64,000 nt of DNA, from assembly GCA_011009095.1 (NCBI GenBank), contig VTPC01000018.1, positions 1 to 64,000 of the forward strand. The letters are read 5' to 3'. Below, in pieces: positions 33,175 through 43,919 of the stretch. The notes beneath the pieces are model-generated. The model worked only from the letters and a program-made list of their open reading frames with translations. It did not search any database and was not told the DNA's origin. A program made the translations under genes and the position numbers. Position 1 is the first letter of the stretch; each line of letters starts with the position of its first letter. This DNA comes from Ignelater luminosus (lineage: Eukaryota > Arthropoda > Insecta > Coleoptera > Elateridae).

Positions 33175-36100
33175 ATAGCCTCCTCATATACTTCTTCATC
33201 TCCTATGATGTTCAATGAGTCGTCTTCGTGCTGTTCAACAAAATCCACGGAACCACTGTTGGTGCACACTTCTCGACAACCAGTGCAAGCTTAGCTGCAC
33301 GTAAGTCCTGCTTTCTGGCATCCACATTTAGTTAAGCAGCCAGTTACATATCTGCAGAAAATTGTATTAAGTACTGAATCCAGTGCAGAAGGATCTGTAT
33401 TCATTACCGGTTCAAGGCTTCCATCTACTCCTCTTTTCCATCCCCAATTCTCAAGAGGCAGGTTGTTGCTCAGCTATCCCTGCACTTGTAACTACACTCT
33501 AAATAAATGTAGCTTTGCAGCAGCTCTGATTGGAGGGAGAGTCGACAGGTGAGGCTTAAGCTTCTTCGTATTTTCCAAAAACGCGTTGTACCGGAGTTGA
33601 TGCAGTTCAGCTTCTTTTGGGGAAGCACGGTAAACTGCCAGAAACATCTTTTCTCCTGCACCCATAACAACCTCAGGTTTTAAAGGATCACAGAATGTAC
33701 CTGATATTTCTGCAATGGTTGGATCCTGATTATATAACTTAATGACTGCCGTTTTACCCTTCCTGAATAAGGCTGAAGTTGTATTACACCCGCTAAAACT
33801 GCAAAGAAAGAGGATGCAACTGTTAGCATCACAACAAAGTCAACATCCTCTCCAACAACGGTCACACAAGGATTCGTCGTAGCTTTATCAATTGCAGTCT
33901 GCATGATGTCATAGTCAGCATCATCCACTGCAACGTGTGTCTCTATCTTATCAGCATTAATCTTTTCACACAGCAACGTGATTAGTCTTGCTTTATTCTG
34001 TGCATTCGCCCGGAAGTGTTGTTGTATAGTAACTTTTAGTATGTGTTCATTAAAGTTGACATCCGTAGAACTTTTACCCATTCCTTTTCTGTTTCGCTTT
34101 AGGACTTTTAGGCTGTTATTTCTGTCACTATAACCATCAAAAACTGCCGAGAATGTTGGTCCAAAATTGCTCTTTGCATACGATATATACTGTTGATAAA
34201 TACTGGAAAAAGTTGTTCCTGCTTCCCATCGAGGCGGTTGAGGAGAAACCTACCATCAATGACTTTGAAACTTGTGTCTGTGCTAGGTACGAGGGCTTAA
34301 AGAACTGCTCTTGCCGTTTTCCTCAATCTGTATTGAAGAGTGAAAGTAGGAATGGAGATAGCTCGTATTCCAGAAGAGACTTCAAGTCGTCATCGTTTAT
34401 CTTTGAAACTGCGATTTTTTGGAATAAAAGGAGTAGCTCGATGACCAAAGTTTCACCGTGCACTTTCACTGAATTAATCATAGCTACTATGGGTTTTACC
34501 TTGTCCTTCCGTGGTATCTTAAGATCAGCAAAGTTATTACCAAATCCTTTTGCCATAAGTACTTTACCGATTTTCAGGGATTTATGACAATTTATTGTGG
34601 AATCACCTACAATACCTGTGGATAGGGGCATTAGCTGTTCTGTCTTGGGAAAAGACAGTAGGTACTAAACCATCCGGGCAATTTTTTCCCGTCTCCTTCA
34701 TCTCGGCGTTGGCGTGAGGGTCGTAGATCTACATACTGCTCTCCTGATGTAAAAACCACTCCGCTCAATTCGTCTAGTGAGGAGCAGATTGCAGAGCTTG
34801 TTCGAGCCGTACTTAACCACTTGACTACTGTTGAATCACTTATTCCTCTTCCTCTAGTTAACCCTTCAGTCTTTTATCTCTCTCATTAATGTTTGCTCAA
34901 TTGTGAGATCAGACCATAACCCAGCCCAGAAGGAGTCGCTCCTTCTTACAGCAAAGTATCCATCATTTACAAACCGGAGCCATTTTAGATTCAAGGCGAA
35001 CCATATCAGCAAGGTATAAATGAGCAGATTTGGTCTGCTGAAAATAGTCGCATGCATAAAAGAAAAGTATCAATCTCTGTACACATGTTACATGGCCCTC
35101 CCAGTCTCCTGAACGTTCGACTGCTATGAAGTTCTTTATTATTGCCACCATGTGATAATATTGCACTTGCAGTGCAGAAGTAGAACCATTCTTTTCCAAT
35201 CTTTCCAGTTCTTTAGCTATCTTCAACTGTAGGCTAACCGTGCTCTCATTTCTTTCAATTGTTACATCACTTAATACCTCTTTGTGAAAATCCGATTTTT
35301 AGTAGCCTGCACTATTTTTCTCTTTTTCTGTAATGTCACAGTTGTTTAAAATTATGGAAGTCACAACACAGTGAATGATCAAGTGTGCACGAACTGCTCT
35401 GCTGAAAGCATGGCCTCTCATAACTTTCGACTGAGTTGGGGGCAAAAATTAGGCATAGCAAAAAGGTAACCTATACATCTAAGAAACAACATGCACGTAT
35501 GGAAACCACCTAGTCGTAACTCTATGTTTTTCATTCCCATTTCTCTTGTTTTGAAGAAAAGCGGCTGGTCAAAGGTCACAAAACATGTCTTCAGTCCTAA
35601 TTGCTGATACTGTTCTGCTGCATACGTCAGTGCAGTGTACATATATTGCGTCTCTGTCATTTGGGGCTGAATTTATGAATGGCACAAGCAGCACGGTACT
35701 TTTAGAAAAATCCTTATTTGTGACTAAGCTCCGCATAAACTCTTTCCACTCAGGAATACCTTCGAACTCCAGCCATTTGCTACATAGGCAAAACACATCA
35801 GGCAGACTCAGTATAGGTAGGTCTCTCCTGTTATCTGACTCATTAACTCATCAGTGCTGAACTAAGAATCATAACTACTCTCTAGAAATTGTTAAATTTC
35901 CTTTGCATCGCTCACATAATCCTGGTTTTGGCCCCCTCTCTTCCTGCCAGTTAGAACGTATGAAGAAAAAAGATTGTTAAAACAATCTTTATGGTAAATG
36001 ACATCGGCTGTTATAACATCAGCCACGTTTATTATTCTTCGGGAAACTTCTTCTCCCCACACATCTTTATGCGGCTCAGCTGCATCTAAAACAGTTTATT

Positions 36101-36492
36101 TCATTCTCGTAAGGCAAACAGGGAACACTGTACGACGTTTGCTCAAAGGCTTTCTACTTTTTTTTTGTAAAACGCATTATCTATAGTTTCGACACAAAAG
36201 AAGCAGCTCGTTTGAACTCGAATGTATGTTGAGATGAGCGCAAATAACGGCTTGAAGATGTTGAAGGTTCTGTTTCTTGATTCACTTTCAAATCAGATGT
36301 TATTGTGCTTGCTCGTGTATATTTTTTCATGTATTCAGCGTGTACGACGACGCGTACATCAACCATGATCTTCTCGTGCAGTCCATCCTTGCTGCTTGCA
36401 CTAGCACTGATTAACCCTTTTCGGCCTTTCTCCCCAACTTCACACTTATCATTAATCACTTCTTGTGAACAAATTAAACAAACATCAGTCAT
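33171..36492 (-). pseudogene. PIN-TIR element protein (~1,100 codons), CxxC / PIN-like / CXC
   Basis: Starts at ATG 36490-36492 and ends at a TAA whose complement is 33171-33173, at the inner edge of the left TIR. Coding sense is continuous in order but broken by many stops and frameshifts. The N-terminus has CLICSQEV, KGLISASASSKDGLHEKI and VVVHAEYMKKY (36340-36490), and then ADVIYHKDCF near 36000. The middle has FVTFDQPLFFKTREMG and LGGFHTCMLFLRCIGYL (35460-35580), YHMVAIIKNFI and SAHLYLADMV (35000-35150), LTRGRGISDSTV (34820-34860). Next come VAVDDADYDIMQTAI (33900-33940) and VVGEDVDFVVML (33820-33860), a pair of acidic blocks like those of PIN/XPG-type nucleases. The C-terminus reads LENWGWKRGVDGSLEPV, then GCLTKCGCQKAGLTCS and CTGCREVC (33255-33360), close to a CXC/tesmin cysteine motif. 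I know such proteins as multicopy 'uncharacterized' insect proteins. The nuclease and DNA-binding roles are inferred. Confidence 0.7.
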
Positions 36493-36678
36493 GTTTATTT
36501 TTATTTATTTATTTATAACAAGAATGGGAAATTCGCAAACACGTAGAAATGCGTGCACACATGAGTACATAAACGCGCGGGACTCTTATTAGTCATTACT
36601 AAATAAAACTACGAAGCTAGACTGCAGGGTTAGGGGTGTAAGGTGTGGCGGAGGAGCGGGCCAACTGCCAGCCGGTAG

Positions 36679-37005
36679 GTGTTCTAAAAGACATAGTGCG
36701 TTTATGACTTAATTGCTACTTAGCTTACAGTAAATTTTACAAATTCGTCACAGCAGGGTGTCATAAATCCGCTTACCTGTGAAGACCTTTTCTAACATTG
36801 ACACAGGGTCATATTGAGATAGGTTTTATTTTTGTAAATACCTTTAAACTAAAATGTTAAAAATATAAATATTTCAATACGGTCCTTGCTTTACCCAATC
36901 GTCTGTGACACCTGCCACTGCTTGTATTTGTTGATTTTTATGAGGGACCCGCTGTGAAATACTTACGAAGCCAAAGTCATAAACGCACTATATGTTTTGG
37001 AACAC
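36679..37005. mobile_element. Foldback MITE between gene start and right TIR
   Basis: GTGTTCTAAAAGACATAGTG at 36679-36698, followed by CGTTTATGACTT, recurs inverted at about 36971-37005 (AAGTCATAAACGCACTATAT then GTTTTGGAACAC). The inverted similarity continues inward with a TCACAGC-GGG and TCATAAA block, so the arms are about 90 bp. There is no coding capacity. It could be an insertion in the PIN-TIR element or a subterminal structure of it. Confidence 0.6.
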
Positions 37006-37025
37006 TATATCCTGCCTTACTTCTT

Positions 37026-37462
37026 CTAACAGTTCTAACTTGATAATTGAACTTTATATTGAATGATTAGTATTATTAATACAACATTTTTATGTTATCA
37101 GCATTTTATCAGGATTTTTTGTAAAAATAAAAAAAATTCACGCGAAACTTCGATTTTCAACATTATTTTCATACATCTCCCCCATCATAATTCCTCAACT
37201 ATCAATCCTCCAAAAAAAATGCATATGACCTTTGTTGTAGGACATTTTGTCTACTTTAACTTTGTATAGAAAGTACTTTTACCGCGATAGAGATATTTGA
37301 AAAAAACTGAAAAGAATGCACTTTAAACGGCTCCCCCCGCCGCTCACCACCATCACAGGGGATTTTTGATATGTGCTTCAGGACACCTCAGAGAACAACT
37401 GTGCCAAATTTCAAGAGTCGTGATTCATTTCCGAAGTTTGCCTTTTTTTGTCTAATTTGCCT
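37026..37462 (-). repeat. Right terminal inverted repeat of the PIN-TIR element
   Basis: The inverted partner of 32741-33174. The right arm has a short extra stretch near its outer end (around 37433-37450, AAAAAAAGGCAAACTTC in reverse sense) and differs at scattered sites. The outer boundary is TTTGCCT, followed by bases (AAACTAT) that may still belong to the repeat. Confidence 0.85.
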
Positions 37463-37930
37463 AAACTATTGATGGAAGCCGAACATATTGTTAACAGTCT
37501 TCCTTTAACGTATGTTTCTTCTCATTCAGGTGATGCAGAAAGTTTAACATCCAATAATTTTGTTATTGGAACAAGCAGTATCTTAAAGCCACCAGCAGTC
37601 TTCAAAGAAAAGGCTAATTTGAAGAAACAATGACAGCTATCGCAACAGATAGCTGATAAATTTTAGAATCGTTGGATACGTGAGTATTTACCAACACTGA
37701 CCAAACGCACTAAGTGGTTTGAAGAAAATGGAAATGTAAAAGAAGAGGACTTGGTAATAATTATGGATAATAAATTATCACGTAATAATTTTCCATTAGG
37801 AAGAATTGTGGCCTGACAAGAATGGAATGGTTAGGGTAGTCAAAGTAAAAACAAAGTATGGAACATTTAGAAGACCAGTAAGCAAGCTGTGTCCATTGGA
37901 CTTCCTCGAAGAAAGTAATCATTTCTGAAG
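37463..37930 (+). pseudogene. BEL-B integrase C-terminus
   Basis: The frame 37448-37633 reads LMEAEHIVNSLPLTYVSS and NNFVIGTSS, the segment that follows the DDE core in BEL/Pao integrase. The coding sense goes on in changing frames with FNRWIREYLPTLTKR-like sequence and DLVIIMDNKLSRNNFPLGRI (about 37750-37810), the C-terminal DUF5641-like domain, ending near 37930. It is the direct continuation of the frame cut at 32733. Confidence 0.85.
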
Positions 37931-37940
37931 TAATGTTTCT

Positions 37941-38500
37941 GAGGGGAGAAATGTTAGAATTTAATAAATTTTTTTGTTTTTCTTATTTCATTTGTTATCT
38001 GTCAATGTCAATTTTTAACTGTCAAAGTCATGTGAGGTTAGGAAAAGAAAGGTTAGGGAGTGGTCAATTGTCAATATCAATCTAGAGAAAAGAAAATTAA
38101 TAGAAAACAAAATAAGGAGGGTTAGCTTAGAGAAAAAATAAAGGTTGTTGATAGAAATAGAAAAAGAGTTGTTTTATAATTTTATGGAAAGAAGTAAAAA
38201 TAAAAATTTATATTTTTTGGGCTTATTTTTATTCTTCAAAGTATATAGAATAAACAACAAGATGGTTATAAAGGACGAAATAGGCTGAAGTTACTAGTTA
38301 GTATTTATACCGACCTAAACAAATGAAGTAAAATTCAAAGAAGCACCACTGCATATAGAGACTAGAAGTTGGAACGAATTTTATACTGCTAGATAAAACG
38401 AACCTAAATTTAACAGCTTGAAGAATGAACGTGCTGAAGAAGTTGTTCTTTGTGTGAGAAAATAAAATAAAAACGCTGTCTTAATAACAGAATCAGAGTC
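37941..38500 (+). repeat. BEL-B polypurine tract and 3' LTR
   Basis: GAGGGGAGAA at 37941-37950 is a good polypurine tract, and an LTR beginning TGTTAGAATT follows at 37952. The LTR is AT-rich. Its end is uncertain, near 38500-38533 (a CCCACA at 38528-38533 could be the terminus). There is no 5' LTR in view to fix the length. Confidence 0.55.
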
Positions 38501-38722
38501 TCAGTAATTAAAAATTACTAATGTAATCCCACAATTTAGGTCTTCCGTCGTGGAACCTTTATTGGTACATAACGCAATTCTTTGAAACTCTGACAGCCTA
38601 AAAGCATCTGATTTATGTTGCGTTGCTTTCGCATCTTTTGTTGACATTGATCTTTGCCGCACCGGTTTATTGCTACAGTGTTTGTCTAGATGCTCACGGC
38701 TTGGACAGTTATGACATTTCTA
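38498..38722 (-). pseudogene. Gag-like fragment with a CCHC zinc knuckle
   Basis: The minus strand holds 74 open codons. The upstream part reads KCHNCPSREHLDKHCSNK at about 38665-38720, a perfect C-x2-C-x4-H-x4-C knuckle as in copia/gypsy gag nucleocapsids. The rest (FRLSEFQRIALCTNK) has no clear domain. It lies on the opposite strand to BEL-B at the end of its LTR and is probably a fragment of another retroelement. Confidence 0.4.
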
Positions 38723-38729
38723 GATTATG

Positions 38730-41585
38730 ATGCAGTGATGATTCAACCATTCTGATATTTATGTTGTAAAATTTTATATGTGAAAAAGGTGCAATTTAAA
38801 AGAAAAGAATCTAAACGATTGCACTAGAAACTTTTTAGTTTCTTTTCTCTTAAAGTGAAAAAGTAAAAGGAATGATAACCCTATTATGATAATCAACGTA
38901 CAAAGCCTTGTTAATACGGTGTGAAATTAATTTTAATAAACCTTGAATGGTGCTATAATCATAACATTATGTGAATGACCAATTGTATTATCACATATTA
39001 AAATTTAAGTGGACATAAAATACCACTTATCCTCTTATCGTTTTAATTAACTTCTTCTTCATCTTGTAACTCCTTTATACCTGAAAAGAACCAATAATTC
39101 TTCTTAGGATATCTCCTAGAGCTGTTTATTTTATATTATTTAATAATTTATTATGTTGAAATTCCTTTTAAAATATATTTGAAACAGCTTAATGCAAATT
39201 CGAATGATAAACTCAGATTATATTTTCTAGTAATGTAGTATCAAGCCATATATTCAAAAAGTTTTCATACAAAGGTATCCGCGGAACACATCGGTAATCT
39301 GCAAGAAACGTGGACTGCTTATACAAGAATCTCGACATGACTTGCCTAAAAAGGACCTCCTAATAAATGCATAACGCGATTCGGTTAAATTCCTTCCTTG
39401 GTCCTGGCTACACGAGGATTCGCGGGAACCGTATATGGATGAGATAACTTGTGAGCTCTGAATTTAAACGCTCAAATCATTTTTTCCCAATGTGTCTGTG
39501 TGATTCTCTTTATTTTAGAGATTTATAACATCTGAAGAAGGGATCGAATTTCTAATGTACTTTTTTATAAACAGACGCGAAAGTGTTCTTAGCTGCAGTA
39601 CGTGTATGTGCGTATCTAAAAAATTTCCATTTAATTTTTTAATTAAAAGATAATCTTGTAGAAAAATGGCGCTCTTCGACCTAGTAGACGTATCGTTAAT
39701 ATCCGCGAGAATTTTTTGAAGTAAGCAATCAACTTTTTTGCGCAAAAGTTCTTTGATTACTCGATATCGACTCTTTAATCAGTAGCTCAAACAAAAAGTT
39801 TAAAAGATAAAACCTAAGTACGAGCTCGCAAAGCATGACTTGTAGCGTCGACGTATTTAAGACCTAATCAGCATTTTAAATTTATGAAAGCCTTTTTTAT
39901 GTCTTGATGTAGTTGCTATCGTATACATGATACTTTCCGAAAAGCTCTCGAACTATTAAATCCAAAGTTTTTGTGCGTTTAACTAAGTGTCTCATAAAAA
40001 AGAGATTTGATGTAAATAAAACAAACCAAAGTCTGTTGTTTAAGGGGTGAGCTCTATGAACCTGAAAACTCTATATCAGATAAACCCTTCCGAACCACTT
40101 GGTTGGAGAGTCCTTAAGCTTAGCCAATATCACGGTTTGTTACCCTTTGTCTGACCTGTGAAGAGGCGAACTTGGTCAGATATTTCACGAGCTATTGCAT
40201 CGTATCGTCTTGACATGTAGTGCGCGCACCCGCTTGACCTGTTACATAAAGCCGTAGAGGTCACAGGAAGTATTCATTTGGGCCCGTTTGTGATCGAATC
40301 TCTCTACTCACTGTCGTACTAAGTTGAATGTTACATATCCGTTTTACACGTTAACTAGACGAAGAATGTAAATTGCCACTCGCCTTGAGAAATCACTACC
40401 TATAATTTATTTAGAATAATTATACGGAAGGATTTAAACGATTCTACGCGCTGTTATTAGTAAAGGGAAAATTACTATATTTTACCCTCTTTCCAAGGTT
40501 TTCTGTCAAGGATCGAAAAACCGGTATATTCATCTACATATGAATATTTTATCAGTTCATATCAGTTTCACCCCCTTTTGTACTACGAGCTAAAGTGGTT
40601 GCCAAAACATGATCCTGGGATAAGTAAGTTGGTAATCAAAAATTCAATTTCTTAGAATATAGGACGGAGAAACGTAAAGAAGCTTACGTTCGTGTTCATT
40701 TTCAGTCTGATTCGGATTCGGACGATTGGATGTAATTTTTATTAGCTTTAAAGGAGGATATTATTGCAAATGACGTTGAAAAGAAAAATTTTCCTATTTA
40801 CGAGTATCAGTGTAATAGTCGCTTCAAGATGCAATTTGTGGATTATTTACGCCATTTAACGACTGAAATACCAACATCATTTTCAATTTCTAGTTACATC
40901 AATAAAAATTGTTCTTGATTTCCAGCATAATTTTACGATAGTCTTATTGAAGCCTTTAAAATGTTCCTTCACCTTTACCCAAATACCAGTAGATTATCTT
41001 TTCTAATCTAGCACGGACATTCTGAACAAATAGCATCACAAGAGTTTTCTAAGATAACAGACTAGAGCTAGACAGTTAAGAATCGCCTTTATAAGTTTTC
41101 CTGTTCACAGATTTTATTTTAACTCACATTTTAAATCTTACGACGCCATTAATTAACATTGAAGACCTTAAGCCAAGTTTATTAGAGCACTATGTGTATG
41201 TTATATTTGCGAACTTAAGTCCCCGCAACACAAGTTTATTGTTAATTCTTGCATTCTAATTTTGGCTAACCTAAGCAAAGATTACAGGAGCACGACTTAA
41301 AAAATAGTTTGAATTCCTTTTTTTAAACTGTTCTGTTGTTATATTATGCAGATATTTTTTGTCTTAAAAAATATACACGCTGATTCTGTCTGACATTCTG
41401 AAAATTCGATGAAGCTTGTAATATCCAATTTTGGAAATTTACTAAAACTACACGTGATCTGTTAAGTATTTTTTATAATACAAAGCAAAGAAATTATTAT
41501 TATTTCTTTCGAATTTGAGAATAAATTTAAGAAATGTAAAAGATAGTTAAGGAATAAGGAGCGAAGAATGTACGTCACTGCAACG
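38730..41585. other. Non-coding DNA
   Basis: No recognisable gene on either strand. The stretch at about 40020-40330 is less AT-rich but has no open frame of note. Confidence 0.5.
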
Positions 41586-42435
41586 CAGCGCGCATGGAGT
41601 ATGAGTCGTCCGTGTGCAAGGCTCTACTCTCCTTCTCTTTCCATTCAAATATCAGTTGTGAACGATGTCCCGAAAGTTGCACTTTATTTATTCGCAGCTT
41701 TTCCGCGTTATGGTTGCCTAGTCAGTTAAAATTAGGCTGTACAATCAGGCTTCGTTCTCCATCCATCAGACCATCTGCAGTTATTCACTACTCCATTAGA
41801 GTTGTCTTAAGTAGTTGCCTTCAGGACGTGTTTTGTTCCTGCTATTTCCTCTTGCCATTTTACACTTTTCTGACATTTTTGAAAGAAATCAAACTAGGTC
41901 TACAGCTATTTAAGCCGACTAAGCCGACGCTTTATCTACTTTACGCTTCCCTTAGCTATGTTTCTTTTAGCTCCAGAAAGCTAATCTGGTTATACCGTGA
42001 CGAAATCTAGCAGAATAATGATGGAGCTTTTTCATTTTACATGCTCACAGGAAATTTAGTTTAAAATTTGTACCCTATCTGAAATGATTTGTCCATCTGA
42101 ACTTCTGTTTTGCCGATACGCAGCTTCATTGGGTTCTTTTGTTAAGAGGATTAAACTAATGCTTTCCACCAAGTTGCCTGCAACAACTCACTGGCCTATC
42201 CAAGCAAGGAACCTTGTGGATACACTAGTCCACTTACTGCTCCTTCCCCGACAGGCATCTTAGCTAGCTTTCTTTGTGTAGATTTCTTTGAGGAACCTTG
42301 TTGAGGGACAGGCTTTTTGCTGTTCACCAGACTTTATTAGCTTAACTAATTAGAATTGCCTTATGTACTTTGCGGTTAAATTTCATTTCCTCTCTCTGTT
42401 TATTCTTCTACCGTCTTCATTACTCTTACTTTTTA
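41586..42435. other. Unassigned DNA, possibly the 3' region of LINE-3
   Basis: Less AT-rich than its left neighbour. A plus-strand frame at 41594-42010 (138 codons) is Ser/Leu/Phe-rich, has no recognisable domain and is likely fortuitous. The position next to LINE-3 (read leftward) would suit a long 3' untranslated region. Confidence 0.3.
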
Positions 42436-42439
42436 CATT

Positions 42440-43640
42440 CTTGTAAAACTAATCTGATTGAAAGTTTGGATTTACTCTCCACCAAACAACCTGCAGTAAT
42501 CCAGACGAAGCTAACCTCCTTTGCCCTGGGATGCTCTTCCGCATGCACTCCTCTATAAGAGAGCTTCTTATCCTGACTGTGCAGACCGCTTTTAGTGCCA
42601 TCTGACTATCGGAGCAGATATATATATTTTGCTCCGTCATTCCCACATCTTCCCTATATACCTCCGATAGAATGGCCTGCAAAACCATGGTATGCTTTCC
42701 CAGACCGCAGCTCTTCTGCACGTGTGAGTTTTCCCTTTCAGCCATACAGAAAATCGGCGAATCTTGAGTACTTCCAATGCAGCCTTAACGGATCGTCCGT
42801 CTGTGATACCCTGTAAGTGGACAAAGATATTTTTGTCACTAACTGGACTATGCTGAGATGGCCGGTGTTAAATACCTTTCCAACCCATAACCCTAAATCC
42901 CGCATTCTTATACGAGTTGGGAAGATGGACAACCCTAATAGAACCTTAAGTGCAGCCACTGGTCATACCCAGGCAGACCAGGTGTTGCAGCCTTTGAGCG
43001 ATGGAGGTGCGCTTTACACTAGGCCACCAGACCACTGAACCACACAGTGCTTTAGGTCTAGTAATTGTCTTGTAGATCCAGTAGGCTATCTGAGAATTGA
43101 TGCCTCGGAGTCTATCTAGCTACCTATCGCTGTGGATTTGGTTGCCACCTTGTTGACATGTGACTTCCAGTTTAATCTCCTATGCAAAGTCACCTCAAAG
43201 TACTTGACCTCCTGCGCGAGCGGGAGAGATCTACCGTACAATATAGACTACTTTAAACCTTCTGTTTTTTTTCTCTTGGTAAAGCAAATTACTTTAGTCT
43301 TAGATGGATTGACAAAAAGGCCATTGTCATCATACCATCCTTCTATGATCTTGCAGGCCATTTGCATTCGGTCGCAGAAAACGTCGAGAAAACGACCAGT
43401 GACTAACATTAATCCGTTGTCTGCGTATGCCTTATCATGAAAGCCGTCCGCTGTTAAGCGCTTTAAAAGACCATCCATTATTAGACACCAAAGATGGTGT
43501 GAAAGACAGCTGCCCTAAGGGCTGCCTCTCTGTACTCAATGTCTACATGGCAGTCTCCCAGAGCAGCTTTAACGCTTCTTACTTCTAGTGCAGATTTCAT
43601 CTAGCTAACCAATGTGGATATCTCCCATAAAAATATTCAC
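42440..43640 (-). pseudogene. LINE-3: R1/I-type LINE with RNase H
   Basis: Minus-strand pol of a non-LTR element. At about 43510-43560 a frame gives the GCP-G--LS-LW type block; the frame 43248-43478 gives HDKAYADNGLMLVTG, where the YADD pair has become YADN (AAC, complement of 43416-43418), then NPSKTKVICFTKRKK. Breaks follow. Then 42738-42959 holds AALKVLLGLSIFPTRI, and 42449-42745 gives an RNase H domain with YICSDSQMALKAV. An RNase H behind RT restricts it to the I/R1/Loner-like groups. It is truncated at its 5' side at about 43640 and is inactive. Confidence 0.75.
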
Positions 43641-43919
43641 ACAATATCAAAAACAAGATTCGCTCAACTAGATTGTAGGAACTTTTTCGAATTTCCTCTA
43701 GGGCATACAATGATGTAATTGATATCAAAAATCTAATGGGCATTAGAAGTCAGGGTACTAGAGTAATTTTATTTCCAACACTCTATCTTCAGAATTTTAG
43801 TTTTAAACTTTCAGGACAGGCGTTATTGATGGCCTATGTAATTTCTTTGTTAATCTGCCGCCTCCTTGAGGATGCCGCACACTTGGAGTTACCATCAAAT
43901 AGAAGGCTAGATAGGTTGA
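43641..43919. other. Spacer between LINE-3 and LINE-4
   Basis: No clear coding sense. The frame 43736-44140 opens here, but only its part after about 43925 is recognisable. Confidence 0.4.

Larger units (their letters stand above)
32734..37469 (-). mobile_element. PIN-TIR element: 4.7-kb DNA transposon with long TIRs
   Basis: A complete-looking element sits inside BEL-B integrase. Its two ends are inverted copies of each other over about 435 bp, and between them is one long minus-strand gene (33171-36492). The outermost shared bases read ATAGTYYAGGCAAA on the left and its complement on the right. The interrupted integrase frame resumes directly at the right edge (LLMEAEHIVNS at about 37467). 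The target duplication could not be settled because host and element bases at the edges are ambiguous. I do not recognise a named superfamily. Confidence 0.75.

Noticed and set aside
41594-42010. 138-codon plus-strand frame
   Set aside because: Ser/Leu/Phe-rich with no domain, signal peptide or conserved context; probably fortuitous in less AT-rich DNA.
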